Positions 17,037-26,303 of a DNA stretch of 64,000 bases are shown here, one piece after another. Both the position numbers and the translations under genes were made by a program. Origin of the DNA: Chryseobacterium candidae (GTDB lineage: Bacteria; Bacteroidota; Bacteroidia; Flavobacteriales; Weeksellaceae); NCBI RefSeq assembly GCF_004916905.1, contig NZ_SDLV01000004.1, positions 1 to 64,000 of the forward strand, written 5' to 3'. The first letter of the stretch is position 1. Each line of letters opens with the position of its first letter. A model generated the notes under the pieces. That model worked only from the letters and a program-made list of their open reading frames with translations, was not told the origin of the DNA and searched no databases.

Positions 17037-17966
17037 TTAATCATCAATATTGAAAGTATTTATAATAAATAAATTTGTATCTACATCAGAAGGGATATTA
17101 AGTTTCTTTCGTATTCTATATTTTTTATTCTCAACAGACCTAACCGTCGACTTTGTTACCTGGGCAATTTCTTTGGTCCTTAATCCCAGCTTTATTAAAG
17201 CACAAATTTCTAATTCGGGAGCAATAATCTGAGGGTTAATTTTTAAAATACTATTGAAGAAATTGGGAAATGAAGAGCTGAACGAACTGATAAATAATGG
17301 ATTATTATTTACTGCCATATCATACAAATCCCTAGATAATATTTGCTTATTTTCTTTAAGGCGTTTATTTAGACCTTCTGTTTCTACAATATATCTTATA
17401 ATGATTTTTTCTTTTCGATGTATAAAATAAACAGCAACAAGAGTACAGAAAACAACTTCCAATGTTTTATAAAACCTTATATAATGCTGTTCAGTAAATG
17501 ATAAATTTTGATGCAAATTTGGAAGTAAAGAATAGTTGGTATAGTAATTTATTAAGAAAAATACTATAAAAGAAACTATTAATGTTATTATGGCAATCTT
17601 GTCTTTCCTATAATTAAAAAAAAAGCTCATGGCTGTAGTCAAAGAAATATACGACAAGTAGTTCATAGCATCTTTTCCTGCAATTATGTCACAGTAAAAT
17701 GTCAATAAACCTAAAATATAAAATGTTAGGAATACTAATATTTTATTAAATCTAATACTGTTTGGCAAAAATAATGTTAGGAACATTATAAATATGAGTA
17801 TTAGAAAGACTATTACATACGTGTAATCTTTAAGAAAGAAATAATTCAGAATACAATTGGAAATGAAAATTATGATAAGAACAAACGTATAGATATTAAA
17901 AAGAAAATTCTTTTCATCTTCCACTTCTTTATCCATATTAGCATATGAAAGACTACCATTAAGCAT
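17037..17966 (-). CDS. Membrane-anchored LuxR-type transcriptional regulator
   Basis: A 309-residue protein with about six hydrophobic helices in residues 20-185 and a C-terminal LuxR/GerE helix-turn-helix (residues about 245-295: ALIKLGLRTKEIAQVTKST, SVENKKYRIRKKLNIP). This matches Bacteroidota one-component regulators with a membrane sensor domain. Start could also be the internal ATG ten codons in (MDKEVEDEK). It precedes the secreted protein gene by roughly 100 bases, so it may control that gene or itself. The ligand is unknown. Confidence 0.8.
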   Translation of the reverse strand: MLNGSLSYANMDKEVEDEKNFLFNIYTFVLIIIFISNCILNYFFLKDYTYVIVFLILIFIMFLTLFLPNSIRFNKILVFLTFYILGLLTFYCDIIAGKDAMNYLSYISLTTAMSFFFNYRKDKIAIITLIVSFIVFFLINYYTNYSLLPNLHQNLSFTEQHYIRFYKTLEVVFCTLVAVYFIHRKEKIIIRYIVETEGLNKRLKENKQILSRDLYDMAVNNNPLFISSFSSSFPNFFNSILKINPQIIAPELEICALIKLGLRTKEIAQVTKSTVRSVENKKYRIRKKLNIPSDVDTNLFIINTFNIDD

Positions 17967-18018
17967 ATTTAATTATAATTTAAAGTTTAATAACAATATT
18001 AATAAAAACCACCTAAAT

Positions 18019-18321
18019 TCATCCTTTAATTATTGTAAATATAATCAAATCTCCCAAAATGTATTCTAGAAAAACACCTGTTCCGATAAGTTTATTACCT
18101 AAATTGAAAACACGTTTAATAATTAAATCAAGAAAGATTTCCGGAACAGTAATTGATATACATTGTGCTGTTACAATAAGATAACCAGCTGTTCTGTTGA
18201 CAGGGCTAACATCTAACTCCACAATTGATAAACAACAATCTGCCTGACTGTCTTCGCGTGACCCTTTTGTCTCTTCTAATGTTTGTGAGATAACCTCTTC
18301 GCTAAAATTAAATTCTGACAT
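18019..18321 (-). CDS. Orphan 100-residue protein
   Basis: I do not recognise this protein. It begins with an acidic, polar stretch (residues 1-28, EETKGSREDSQADCC with adjacent cysteines) and then is mostly hydrophobic, ending in ILGDLIIFTIIKG. The polar leader plus hydrophobic remainder could be a small membrane protein or a precursor peptide. It lies upstream of the membrane LuxR-type gene on the same strand, with about 50 bases between. The region is AT-rich with runs that lower coding confidence. Confidence 0.5.
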   Translation of the reverse strand: MSEFNFSEEVISQTLEETKGSREDSQADCCLSIVELDVSPVNRTAGYLIVTAQCISITVPEIFLDLIIKRVFNLGNKLIGTGVFLEYILGDLIIFTIIKG

Positions 18322-18342
18322 GATTTTATAGTTTTGTTTTTC

Positions 18343-18438
18343 TTACTCGTGTGGTTTTTCAAAATACGCCTCCCATTTAAAGAGTTTATGAACTGTACTT
18401 TCTGTAATACCACCATCTAGAAATAAATGGTTGAGGCA
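18343..18438 (-). pseudogene. Possible remnant of a helix-turn-helix gene
   Basis: Read on the minus strand, about 31 codons before a TAA give a peptide containing DGGITESTVHKLFKWEAYF, which resembles the C-terminal recognition segment (GIPKTTLYKWKTKY) of the transposase-like gene at 15145. No start codon and an upstream stop are present. It may be the tail of a decayed paralogue. The rest of 18322-18691 holds no gene, only the topA-side terminator. Confidence 0.22.
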
Positions 18439-18640
18439 CTAAAAAAAAGGGTTTACAAGTATATCTTTCATTTACAGGCATATATTCGAAAATAAGTAAA
18501 AATAACTATTTATAAATAATAATTCTCTATAATAGGAATTTTCCATCTATTACCGTTATTAATTTTTATATTTTTCTGAAGTGATTCTCAATAAAAAAGT
18601 TAAGAACACATAACTTTACATAATATCTGATATTCTAAAA

Positions 18641-18676
18641 ATAGAAAAGCACAGACAAAAATCTGTGCTTTTCTAT
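18641..18676 (-). terminator. Terminator after topA
   Basis: Perfect 15-bp inverted repeat ATAGAAAAGCACAGA / TCTGTGCTTTTCTAT with a 6-base loop, 16 bases beyond the topA stop. T and A tracts lie within the ends of the stem, so it can work on either strand. Confidence 0.85.
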
Positions 18677-18691
18677 TTTATTAGAGCTTGT

Positions 18692-21253
18692 TTATTTCTT
18701 CTTAGTCGCCGGTCTTTTTACAGCTGTTGTTTTCTTTGCTGTAGTGGATTTTTTAGCTACAGGTTTTTTCTTTTCTGCAAAAGCTTTAGGATCCTGATCT
18801 GTAATCCATTTTTTAACCTCATCTAAAGAAAGTTCTTTTAATTCTTCTGCATCATATTTTGTATCGTCTGCTTTCTTCGGAATTTTGAACATAGCTTTTC
18901 CGAACTTGATGAAAGGCCCCCATCTTCCGTTTTCAATGGAAATCTTTTCTTTTTCCCATTGCTGGATATATCGGTTGGCTTCTTTCTCCAATTTAGCATC
19001 AATCAGTTCATTGATATCACTTTGTGAAAGATTTTCAAAATCATATCTTTTAGGCACATTCACGAAAATATCTTTGTACTTGATAAACGGTCCGAATCTT
19101 CCAGATCCTTTTGTTACCGGTTCTCCTTTATACGTAGCAATCGGAGCATCAGCAATCTTCTTTTCATTGATGATTTCCTCGGCACGTTTCTGATCTACAG
19201 AAAGCGGATCTTCACCTTTTGGAATACTGATATATGTTTCGCCCCATTTTACATAAGGTCCAAATCTACCAACACCTACAGAAACAGGCTGTCCGTCAAC
19301 TTCATTTAAATCGAAAGGCAACTTGAACAACTCCAGTGCTTCTTCAAAAGTAATCGTTGCAATATTCTGCCCTGTCATTAATGAAGCAAAGATTGGTTTT
19401 TCTTCATCATCAGTTTCCCCAATCTGGATCATTGCTCCAAATCTTCCGATTCTTGCATGAACATTTTTACCGGTCTTTGGATCTACACCTAGCAATCTGT
19501 CTCCGGTTGCACGGTCTGCATTTTCTTCAACATCTTCAATTCTTGGATGGAATTTTGAATAGAAATTGGTCATCATTTCTTTCCATTTCTGATCACCGCT
19601 TGCAATTTCGTCAAAGCTTTCTTCTACTCTTGCTGTGAAGCCGTAGTCAAGGATTTCTCTGAAATTATCTGTTAAGAAATCATTTACCACTTCACCGATG
19701 TCTGTAGGAACGAATTTATTTTTATCCCCACCGAATTTCTCTTCAAGAACTACTTTTTTGATCTTATCTTTTGCTAAAGACATTTTGATCACTTCACGGG
19801 TCTGCGGCTCGATTTCTCTTTTATCTACGTACTCTCTGTTCTGAATCGTCTGAATTGTGGGAGCGTAAGTAGAGGGTCTACCAATCCCCAATTCTTCAAG
19901 TTTTCTCACCAATCCGGCTTCAGTATATCTTGCACTTGGTCTTGTAAACTTTTCAGTAGCCGTAATGGTTTTATAGTTTAAGACTTCTCCCACACTTACT
20001 TTCGGCAACAACTTATCATTGTTTTCCTCATCCTCCTCTTCAGTCTTCACAATTCCGTAAGCTTTCAGGAAACCGTCGAATATGATCACTTCTCCCTGTG
20101 CTTCAAAGTGATGCGGCAATGATGCATTTCCTATTTCAATCACTGTCTTTTCAATTTTGGCATTAGCCATCTGAGAAGCCAGTGTTCTTCTGTAAATTAA
20201 TTGATACAATCTGTTTAATTGTGCATCAGCTACGGTTTTTACTCCAAAATCTGTAGGACGGATGGCTTCGTGAGCCTCCTGTGCTGAAGCTGATTTTGTA
20301 GTATAGTTTCTTGGAGAAGAATATTCTGCTCCGTATTCTGATATGATTTGTTTTTTAGCTCCTTCAATAGCTTCCTGGGAAAGGTTTACGGAGTCTGTTC
20401 TCATATAGGTAATAAACCCTTCTTCGTACAGTCTCTGTGCCAGACGCATGGTATTGGTTACATTATATCCAAGCCTTGATGAAGCTTCCTGCTGTAATGT
20501 AGAGGTTGTAAACGGAGCCGAAGCTGAACGTGTACCTGGCTTGGTTTCCACATTCAGAACTTTAAATTCTGTAGTTTTTGCCTGCTCCAGGAATTTTTCT
20601 GCTTCTTCTTCTTTTTCGAAATCTTTTTTCAGTTTGGCAGCAATTTCCTGCTCTGTTTTATTTAAAAAGATCCCATCAAGTTTAAAGCTTGCTTTTGGCG
20701 TAAACTCACGGATTTCTTTTTCTCTTTCAACAATTAACCTAACTGCTACAGACTGAACTCTACCTGCAGACAGCCCCGGTTTTACTTTTTTCCATAAAAC
20801 GGGTGACATTTCAAAACCTACGATTCTGTCCAGCACTCTTCTCGCCTGCTGTGCATTCACTAAATTCTGATCAATATCTCTTGGATTGTCGATTGCTTTT
20901 AGAATGGCGTTTTTGGTAATCTCGTGGAAAACAATTCTTTTTCTGTTTTCAGGCTTCAGTTTCAATTCATCCGCAAGATGCCATGCAATAGCTTCTCCTT
21001 CGCGGTCCTCATCGGAAGCAAGCCATACCATATCGGCTTTTTTTACGGCGGCCTTCAATTCGGTTACTAATTTCTTTTTGTCTGCTGAAACTTCGTAATC
21101 AGGACTAAATGTGGCAAGGTCTATCCCCATTCCTTTTTTAGGAAGATCACGGATGTGTCCGAAACTGGATTTCACTTCAAAATCCTTTCCTAGATATTTT
21201 TGAATAGTTTTTGCTTTTGCCGGGGACTCTACGATTACTAAATTTTTCGACAT
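18692..21253 (-). CDS. topA: Type I DNA topoisomerase (TopA)
   Basis: Type IA topoisomerase that relaxes negative supercoils through a 5'-phosphotyrosine. The Toprim domain opens with MSKNLVIVESPAKAKTIQKYLG and carries DEDREGEAIAWHL. The active-site segment is GFITYMRTDS, with the catalytic Tyr. The C-terminus has repeated GRFGPFIK-type (DUF4106-like) modules in place of zinc fingers and a Lys/Ala/Thr-rich tail. The start is at MSKNL, seven codons inside the longest frame. On the minus strand a TACTTTTG at 21272-21279 could be the -7 element. About 853 residues, normal for Bacteroidota. Confidence 0.95.
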   Translation of the reverse strand: MSKNLVIVESPAKAKTIQKYLGKDFEVKSSFGHIRDLPKKGMGIDLATFSPDYEVSADKKKLVTELKAAVKKADMVWLASDEDREGEAIAWHLADELKLKPENRKRIVFHEITKNAILKAIDNPRDIDQNLVNAQQARRVLDRIVGFEMSPVLWKKVKPGLSAGRVQSVAVRLIVEREKEIREFTPKASFKLDGIFLNKTEQEIAAKLKKDFEKEEEAEKFLEQAKTTEFKVLNVETKPGTRSASAPFTTSTLQQEASSRLGYNVTNTMRLAQRLYEEGFITYMRTDSVNLSQEAIEGAKKQIISEYGAEYSSPRNYTTKSASAQEAHEAIRPTDFGVKTVADAQLNRLYQLIYRRTLASQMANAKIEKTVIEIGNASLPHHFEAQGEVIIFDGFLKAYGIVKTEEEDEENNDKLLPKVSVGEVLNYKTITATEKFTRPSARYTEAGLVRKLEELGIGRPSTYAPTIQTIQNREYVDKREIEPQTREVIKMSLAKDKIKKVVLEEKFGGDKNKFVPTDIGEVVNDFLTDNFREILDYGFTARVEESFDEIASGDQKWKEMMTNFYSKFHPRIEDVEENADRATGDRLLGVDPKTGKNVHARIGRFGAMIQIGETDDEEKPIFASLMTGQNIATITFEEALELFKLPFDLNEVDGQPVSVGVGRFGPYVKWGETYISIPKGEDPLSVDQKRAEEIINEKKIADAPIATYKGEPVTKGSGRFGPFIKYKDIFVNVPKRYDFENLSQSDINELIDAKLEKEANRYIQQWEKEKISIENGRWGPFIKFGKAMFKIPKKADDTKYDAEELKELSLDEVKKWITDQDPKAFAEKKKPVAKKSTTAKKTTAVKRPATKKK

Positions 21254-21479
21254 TCTAACTAAAAATTTTTGCAAAAGTAAAGCTTTTTTATTATATACTT
21301 TTTGTTAAACGGGTTTAATTTATCAATCAGGGTAGTTTATACTCTCTTTCATCGCAAGTTCTTTAAAGAAACAAATCCTTTACAGCATAGGTTTTAGACT
21401 GTTATACAATGACCAATATTGATTGGTATAGAATTTTTCATCAGACATAATAGATGTAAGAAATATCCTGCTCTATAAA

Positions 21480-21511
21480 AAAAGCAGAAAAAGAAACCTT
21501 ATTCTGCTTTT
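21480..21511 (-). terminator. Rho-independent terminator
   Basis: Inverted repeat AAAAGCAGAA / TTCTGCTTTT (10 bp) with a 12-base loop; on the minus strand it continues as T. It follows the T9SS-secreted protein gene by about 20 bases. Confidence 0.75.
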
Positions 21512-21530
21512 CATACTTTATTTGTAAGAT

Positions 21531-24500
21531 CTATTGTTTTATAATTTTCACAATTGCTTCTGAATTATTTATTCTTATTAAATAAACTCCGGCAGTTAAA
21601 TAGGAAAGATCTGTCTGGTTGTTAATAAAATGTCCCGATTGTACAAATTGTCCCAAGGCATTAAAAATCTCAAAACTGTATTCTTTATCTTCCGCAGCCC
21701 TGATGTAAAGAATATTGGAAAAAGGGCTAGGATATAGAGAAATTTTGTTTTGAACTACCTTAGGTTTCTCATTTACTTTCATCAATTTAGCACTCTTAGA
21801 ACTATTAGATATAACCTTAATTCCTGATGCGGGACCTTCTTCATTACCATTGGCATCATATTCTATTTTCACACATCGGCATCCCGTTCCGAAGTACGGA
21901 TCATTATTATCATGAAATACTATTATCCTATTGGTTGTAGAGGCTGCATCAAACAGCACATTAATAGATCTTCCAATGTAATTTGAATTTAAAGCGGCAG
22001 TCCATACAGCCGGATACTGAAAGTTGAGCACATTAAATGTTCCCTGTGCAGTCTGATTGGCCATCACACTTCTGAATCCTCTTGATCCGGAATCCGGATA
22101 GCTTCCTATGGGATATACCGAGTTATTAAAGATATACCCTACTGTAGCATTGGCTAAATTTCTCACCCTTATTCCTGAATAATCAGTGGCAATACTGTAT
22201 GATGTTGCTACATTTTTATCTTTTTTATACCATGGTGTCTGTCCGAAATCAGCTCCTGAAACCAGAGCAACACTCGTCAGATCCGGGACTCTCCATCCTT
22301 CAGGACAAGGATCAAAAGGAGATTTCTTACCTCCTCTTCCCCATCTGTCAGGAGCTAAATTAGGTTCTTGTGCCAGCCAGTCTGTACCGTTGGTGTAATT
22401 AGGTGTTGTACTGTTGTAAGGGGCAAAAGTACTTGGGATCATGTATACCAGAGGATTCTTCACAGAGTAGGACAGGATCTTGGAGATTCTTTCTGCCGGC
22501 TTATCGGTTACCTGTACATTTGATGCTGACGCATAAGTGTTATAAGGTACTATATAATTTCCTGAAAGATCATTATAGTCAGACTGATCAAGTGTACTAT
22601 ACGAAACAGCTCCTTTGGGAGCAGGAGTTCCAAGAAACACATTATAAAAACTTCTGTTATCCGCATACTGGAATGGAGGAATAGGGTCTTTCCTTCCCCA
22701 TTGATAATGCAACCCTGTAGAGGCACGTATTTTTAACAGTTCATCAGCAGTGGGTGCCTGAGGATTAGCTACGTTTGGAAAAACATCTGTTGCCCCTAGA
22801 TTACGATCCATAAAAACAGTCTGTAATGCAACATCAGCTTTGTTAACATAGTTTACATAATTTGTAACTGCCGCAGGAGTTTCTGTAGTATAAGTATAAG
22901 ATTCTACCGGAGAATCCGTCACCCAGATATGCCAGCTCCAATAGACCGGTGAAGATATACTGCCATTATGCAATGTTACAACAGCATTTCCGCTTTGATC
23001 GGGAGCAATTTCTACAGATATTTTAGAATTACCAATATCCTGTAGTGATGAAGGTGAGGGATTGATCATTGAAATTCTACTGATAAGAGCGGTATTGGTA
23101 GTCCATAGCACATTGGTTTTTAAATTATTAAAATTGGAGGGATTTAATATTTCAATATTATCCAGCAACTGGCTTTGTACGGAGAACGCTTTACTGACCG
23201 GAATTTCAATAGTGGTACCTGTTTCGCTTTTAACAACCTGGTAAGTATTCGGGTTATTGAAACCTTCTTTGTATTCTGTAGCTGCAGGGAGATATTCTGT
23301 TGGAAAATCATAATCATTAATAGTGTATAGCGGATCTTTTATACATCTGCAGCCATTTGCATCTGAAGTATACATTCCGGACATAGGAAAGTAATAATAA
23401 CGTCCTTTAATATCAGGATAGTTAGGATCCGGAATATCAGGCTGTCCTTTATCCGGAATCATGGAAAGTCCTCTTACGGTAACAGCAGGAGAAGCATCGA
23501 ACAATCGGGCCAAAGTAGATGTCCACAATGCAATATGATGCTGATCACTATATTGTCCTAAATGAGCACCTCTGATAAGCTGTCCGTTTCCGGGAAAGAC
23601 CCCCATATTATATCCACCGACCGCTGAAAGATCAAAGCCAAGATTAGGATAAATTCTAAATCCAGCCATGAAAGACGGAACTCCCGTATCAGTAGGCTTT
23701 ATGATATGATATTTATTGGTTTCAAAAACATTTTTCGCCATATTGGTTTTCACTCCGAAAGGCGAAAAGTCTATTCTGATATCATCCACATAAGAGGGAG
23801 AAGCCAGATTTGCAACCAGCATAGAAGGTATACGCCATCCATTGGGACAGGGATCATAAGGGGATTTATCTCTGTAAGGCTTTGTTTTATTATCGGTATT
23901 GTAAACGGTTTCAATTTTCCCCTGTGCATTATCAGACCAAAGATTGAGCTCTGAAAGCCTGTTACTGGGTAAAGTTGTTGATTTACCAAACCAATTAACA
24001 GGAAGATTGAGGTTATTATTGTAGTAAGCCTGACCTGAGTTATCATCTTTATTAACATAAATAAGACTCAATGGATTTTTTACAGAAAGTCTTATATTAT
24101 TGGTTATCTCCGCGGCGGAAAGCAGAACAAATTTCCTCAGATCATCAATACTTACAGCATTGGTCATATTTTTTGCTCCCCTATGCCTTACTCTGCCTAT
24201 GGATCCTGAAGCTTCATAGAAATCATTCCCTCTTGTTACCAAGGGTGGAATGGGATCTTTTCTTCCCCACTGGTAAAGAAGTCCAATGCTCCTATTCCAG
24301 TCTGATGATGTGATAGAACTTGTGACGGCACCCAGATTTCTATCCATCCATTTCCAGTCGGAGTCCGGGATAACTTCTGTTGTGCCATCCGACTTCATTC
24401 TTTTAATATTATTGAAACTTCTATAGGTAGCTCCATTGGTAGGATCATCCGTTACCCAGATATGCCAACTCCAGTAAATCTCTCCGTTTACCTTGAGAGC

Positions 24501-24959
24501 TACCACCGCATTTCCTTTTTTTGCCTTATTGACAGGCACTTTTATCTTGGCATCCTGACCCGCTCCTGTTATTTCAAGAGTGTAATTTACCCCGGATTTT
24601 ATAAGTCCATGAACATCTTCCCACAAAACATCTGCAGTTACCGTCCCAGCCGGAATACCGGTCCCGTTAAGATATCCGCCTCCTTCCCACATAGCATAGG
24701 CTTTTTTTACAGGAATCAATAATCCTTCATTGTTCTGACTGGGATCAAAGATATAACTGTTAGGTGCTTTTTTCCAATCCGGAAGAAATAATGGGATTAG
24801 TTCATACAGTGGCTTATTCAATGAGTCCTTATTCGCAGTAAGCCATATTGTTCTTATATGTCTTACTGAGTGAAGATCTTCTTTGATATTACCTTTGGAA
24901 CTGATTCCAAATAATATCAGGCAGATGACTGCCGCTAATTTTCCAGCTAACCTTTTCAT
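21531..24959 (-). CDS. T9SS-secreted protein with two FISUMP-like modules
   Basis: A 1142-residue surface or secreted protein. It has an N-terminal signal (LAAVICLILFGISSKG), then two tandem copies of a module: each has a WSWHIWVTD segment, MDRNLGA, YQWGRKDPIPP and a P(Y/F)DPCPNGWR-IP-type motif followed by GCRC near its end. These are hallmarks of Fibrobacter succinogenes major paralogous (FISUMP) domains. The C-terminus (LYPSPFSNILYIRA ... AGVYLIRI) is a type A T9SS sorting domain, so the protein is exported through the type IX system and anchored or released outside. Function is unknown. Terminator downstream. Confidence 0.88.
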   Translation of the reverse strand: MKRLAGKLAAVICLILFGISSKGNIKEDLHSVRHIRTIWLTANKDSLNKPLYELIPLFLPDWKKAPNSYIFDPSQNNEGLLIPVKKAYAMWEGGGYLNGTGIPAGTVTADVLWEDVHGLIKSGVNYTLEITGAGQDAKIKVPVNKAKKGNAVVALKVNGEIYWSWHIWVTDDPTNGATYRSFNNIKRMKSDGTTEVIPDSDWKWMDRNLGAVTSSITSSDWNRSIGLLYQWGRKDPIPPLVTRGNDFYEASGSIGRVRHRGAKNMTNAVSIDDLRKFVLLSAAEITNNIRLSVKNPLSLIYVNKDDNSGQAYYNNNLNLPVNWFGKSTTLPSNRLSELNLWSDNAQGKIETVYNTDNKTKPYRDKSPYDPCPNGWRIPSMLVANLASPSYVDDIRIDFSPFGVKTNMAKNVFETNKYHIIKPTDTGVPSFMAGFRIYPNLGFDLSAVGGYNMGVFPGNGQLIRGAHLGQYSDQHHIALWTSTLARLFDASPAVTVRGLSMIPDKGQPDIPDPNYPDIKGRYYYFPMSGMYTSDANGCRCIKDPLYTINDYDFPTEYLPAATEYKEGFNNPNTYQVVKSETGTTIEIPVSKAFSVQSQLLDNIEILNPSNFNNLKTNVLWTTNTALISRISMINPSPSSLQDIGNSKISVEIAPDQSGNAVVTLHNGSISSPVYWSWHIWVTDSPVESYTYTTETPAAVTNYVNYVNKADVALQTVFMDRNLGATDVFPNVANPQAPTADELLKIRASTGLHYQWGRKDPIPPFQYADNRSFYNVFLGTPAPKGAVSYSTLDQSDYNDLSGNYIVPYNTYASASNVQVTDKPAERISKILSYSVKNPLVYMIPSTFAPYNSTTPNYTNGTDWLAQEPNLAPDRWGRGGKKSPFDPCPEGWRVPDLTSVALVSGADFGQTPWYKKDKNVATSYSIATDYSGIRVRNLANATVGYIFNNSVYPIGSYPDSGSRGFRSVMANQTAQGTFNVLNFQYPAVWTAALNSNYIGRSINVLFDAASTTNRIIVFHDNNDPYFGTGCRCVKIEYDANGNEEGPASGIKVISNSSKSAKLMKVNEKPKVVQNKISLYPSPFSNILYIRAAEDKEYSFEIFNALGQFVQSGHFINNQTDLSYLTAGVYLIRINNSEAIVKIIKQ

Positions 24960-25118
24960 ACCTTAGGGTTTTAGTGTCTTTAATGAATGCAATTTTTAAG
25001 CCTGATTCAATAAAAAGTGATTTATTATATAAATAAAAACATCATATTTAAATTATGTTATTAATAACACAAAACAAACCCAGTAAACAAAGTAAATAAC
25101 AAGAAGTCTTTAAACAAA

Positions 25119-25139
25119 AAAAGACAGCCTTAAGCTGCC
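25119..25139 (-). terminator. Rho-independent terminator after EpsG-like gene
   Basis: On the minus strand a 7-bp stem AGGCAGC / GCTGTCT (one G-T pair) with a 5-base loop is followed by TTTTTT. It ends the two-gene membrane-protein unit. Confidence 0.75.
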
Positions 25140-25162
25140 TTAATATTTTAATCTACAAAATT

Positions 25163-26302
25163 CTATGGAAGAATATGATTTTGATAACGGTCAATAGAAA
25201 ATCGTCCGGCTGTAATATTATTAAATATAGAGAAGATAACAAAATTAAAGACAACAAGTGCAATAATAAATGCATATATCATATTTTTAATCCTTCCGGA
25301 AACAACATACATTGCATTCGGAATAATAATATACGAAAACCCAATAAATGCTCCTGCAAGTCTGGATGAGAAGATGGGGTTATTTCTGAAAATAAAATAA
25401 AGACAAATACCAACTACGGCATAGTTCCTATGGTATTCATAGTAGGGATACAGCTCTTTCATCTTGGTATCAAAAACAAAAAGGAAGAAAGTAAGGATAG
25501 CCATCATTACCTCCGGGATCCCAATTCCTCCGTTAAGTCGTTGTACCGTTTCATCCATATACCCGTTGAATCCTTCTACAAGCGTACTGTTAGAGGCCAT
25601 ACCATCTAATAAACCACCAAAGCTTCTGTATATTTCAAATGGAGATAAAAAGACAGAACCTACAATCATAATCAACATCACTGTTCTATTTAACGGAACG
25701 CGAGCCAGCCAGTACATCGGCAGAAATAAATAACAAACACTATGTATACCCGATCCTATAAAAATAAAAAACAGATAATGCCAGAGTTTTCGTTCTTTAA
25801 TATACCGTATTGCAAAATAAACGATAAAAGTACCCAGGTTTTGTCTGATCTGCCCACTTTCCCCGATAAAGAAGTTGGGAATAAACATGAAAAGGGTAAA
25901 AGTAAAGGGATAAAAAGTATTATCTTCTGTATATTCTACTTTAAAGATCATCGCAAAAATAGCAATAACCAGTGTTAACATATAAAAAGGCGCATCAAAA
26001 AAGTTGAGAAGTACTTTATTAATCAAAGTATATAGCCATTCTACATCCAAAGTTTCCGTGCCTTCCATATGGAGCATCTTCATAAAGATACTGTAGTAGC
26101 TTTTGGTATCAGAGTAAATATAAATTCCCTTGTAACTTCCGTAATCCGGACCTACATGGTCTCTGAGACCAACAATAATAATAAAATAAACAGCAAGAAA
26201 CCAAAACCACTTTTTATCAACCTTCTTCCCATACACTTCCTGAATACTGAAGAACAGCATGTAGACGATTGCAATTATATAATATGGATGTAGTAAACTC
26301 AT
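25163..26302 (-). CDS. EpsG family polytopic membrane protein
   Basis: A 379-residue membrane protein with roughly ten hydrophobic helices. The N-terminal part (YGKKVDKKWFWFLAVYF, IIVGLRDHVGPDYGSY) has the RDxxGxDxxxY signature of EpsG/O-antigen-polymerase-like proteins, which act in exopolysaccharide polymerisation. The helix at GESGQIRQNLG is also family-like. The neighbouring membrane gene ends one base upstream, so both are one operon. It is distant from the capsule operon at 7.9-13.5 kb; any link is an inference. Confidence 0.8.
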   Translation of the reverse strand: MSLLHPYYIIAIVYMLFFSIQEVYGKKVDKKWFWFLAVYFIIIVGLRDHVGPDYGSYKGIYIYSDTKSYYSIFMKMLHMEGTETLDVEWLYTLINKVLLNFFDAPFYMLTLVIAIFAMIFKVEYTEDNTFYPFTFTLFMFIPNFFIGESGQIRQNLGTFIVYFAIRYIKERKLWHYLFFIFIGSGIHSVCYLFLPMYWLARVPLNRTVMLIMIVGSVFLSPFEIYRSFGGLLDGMASNSTLVEGFNGYMDETVQRLNGGIGIPEVMMAILTFFLFVFDTKMKELYPYYEYHRNYAVVGICLYFIFRNNPIFSSRLAGAFIGFSYIIIPNAMYVVSGRIKNMIYAFIIALVVFNFVIFSIFNNITAGRFSIDRYQNHILP

Positions 26303-26303
26303 G

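Noticed and set aside
21401..21430. ACCAAT/ATTGGT inverted repeat in the topA upstream gap
   Set aside because: Only a six-base AT-rich arm with no feature it would mark; may be chance.
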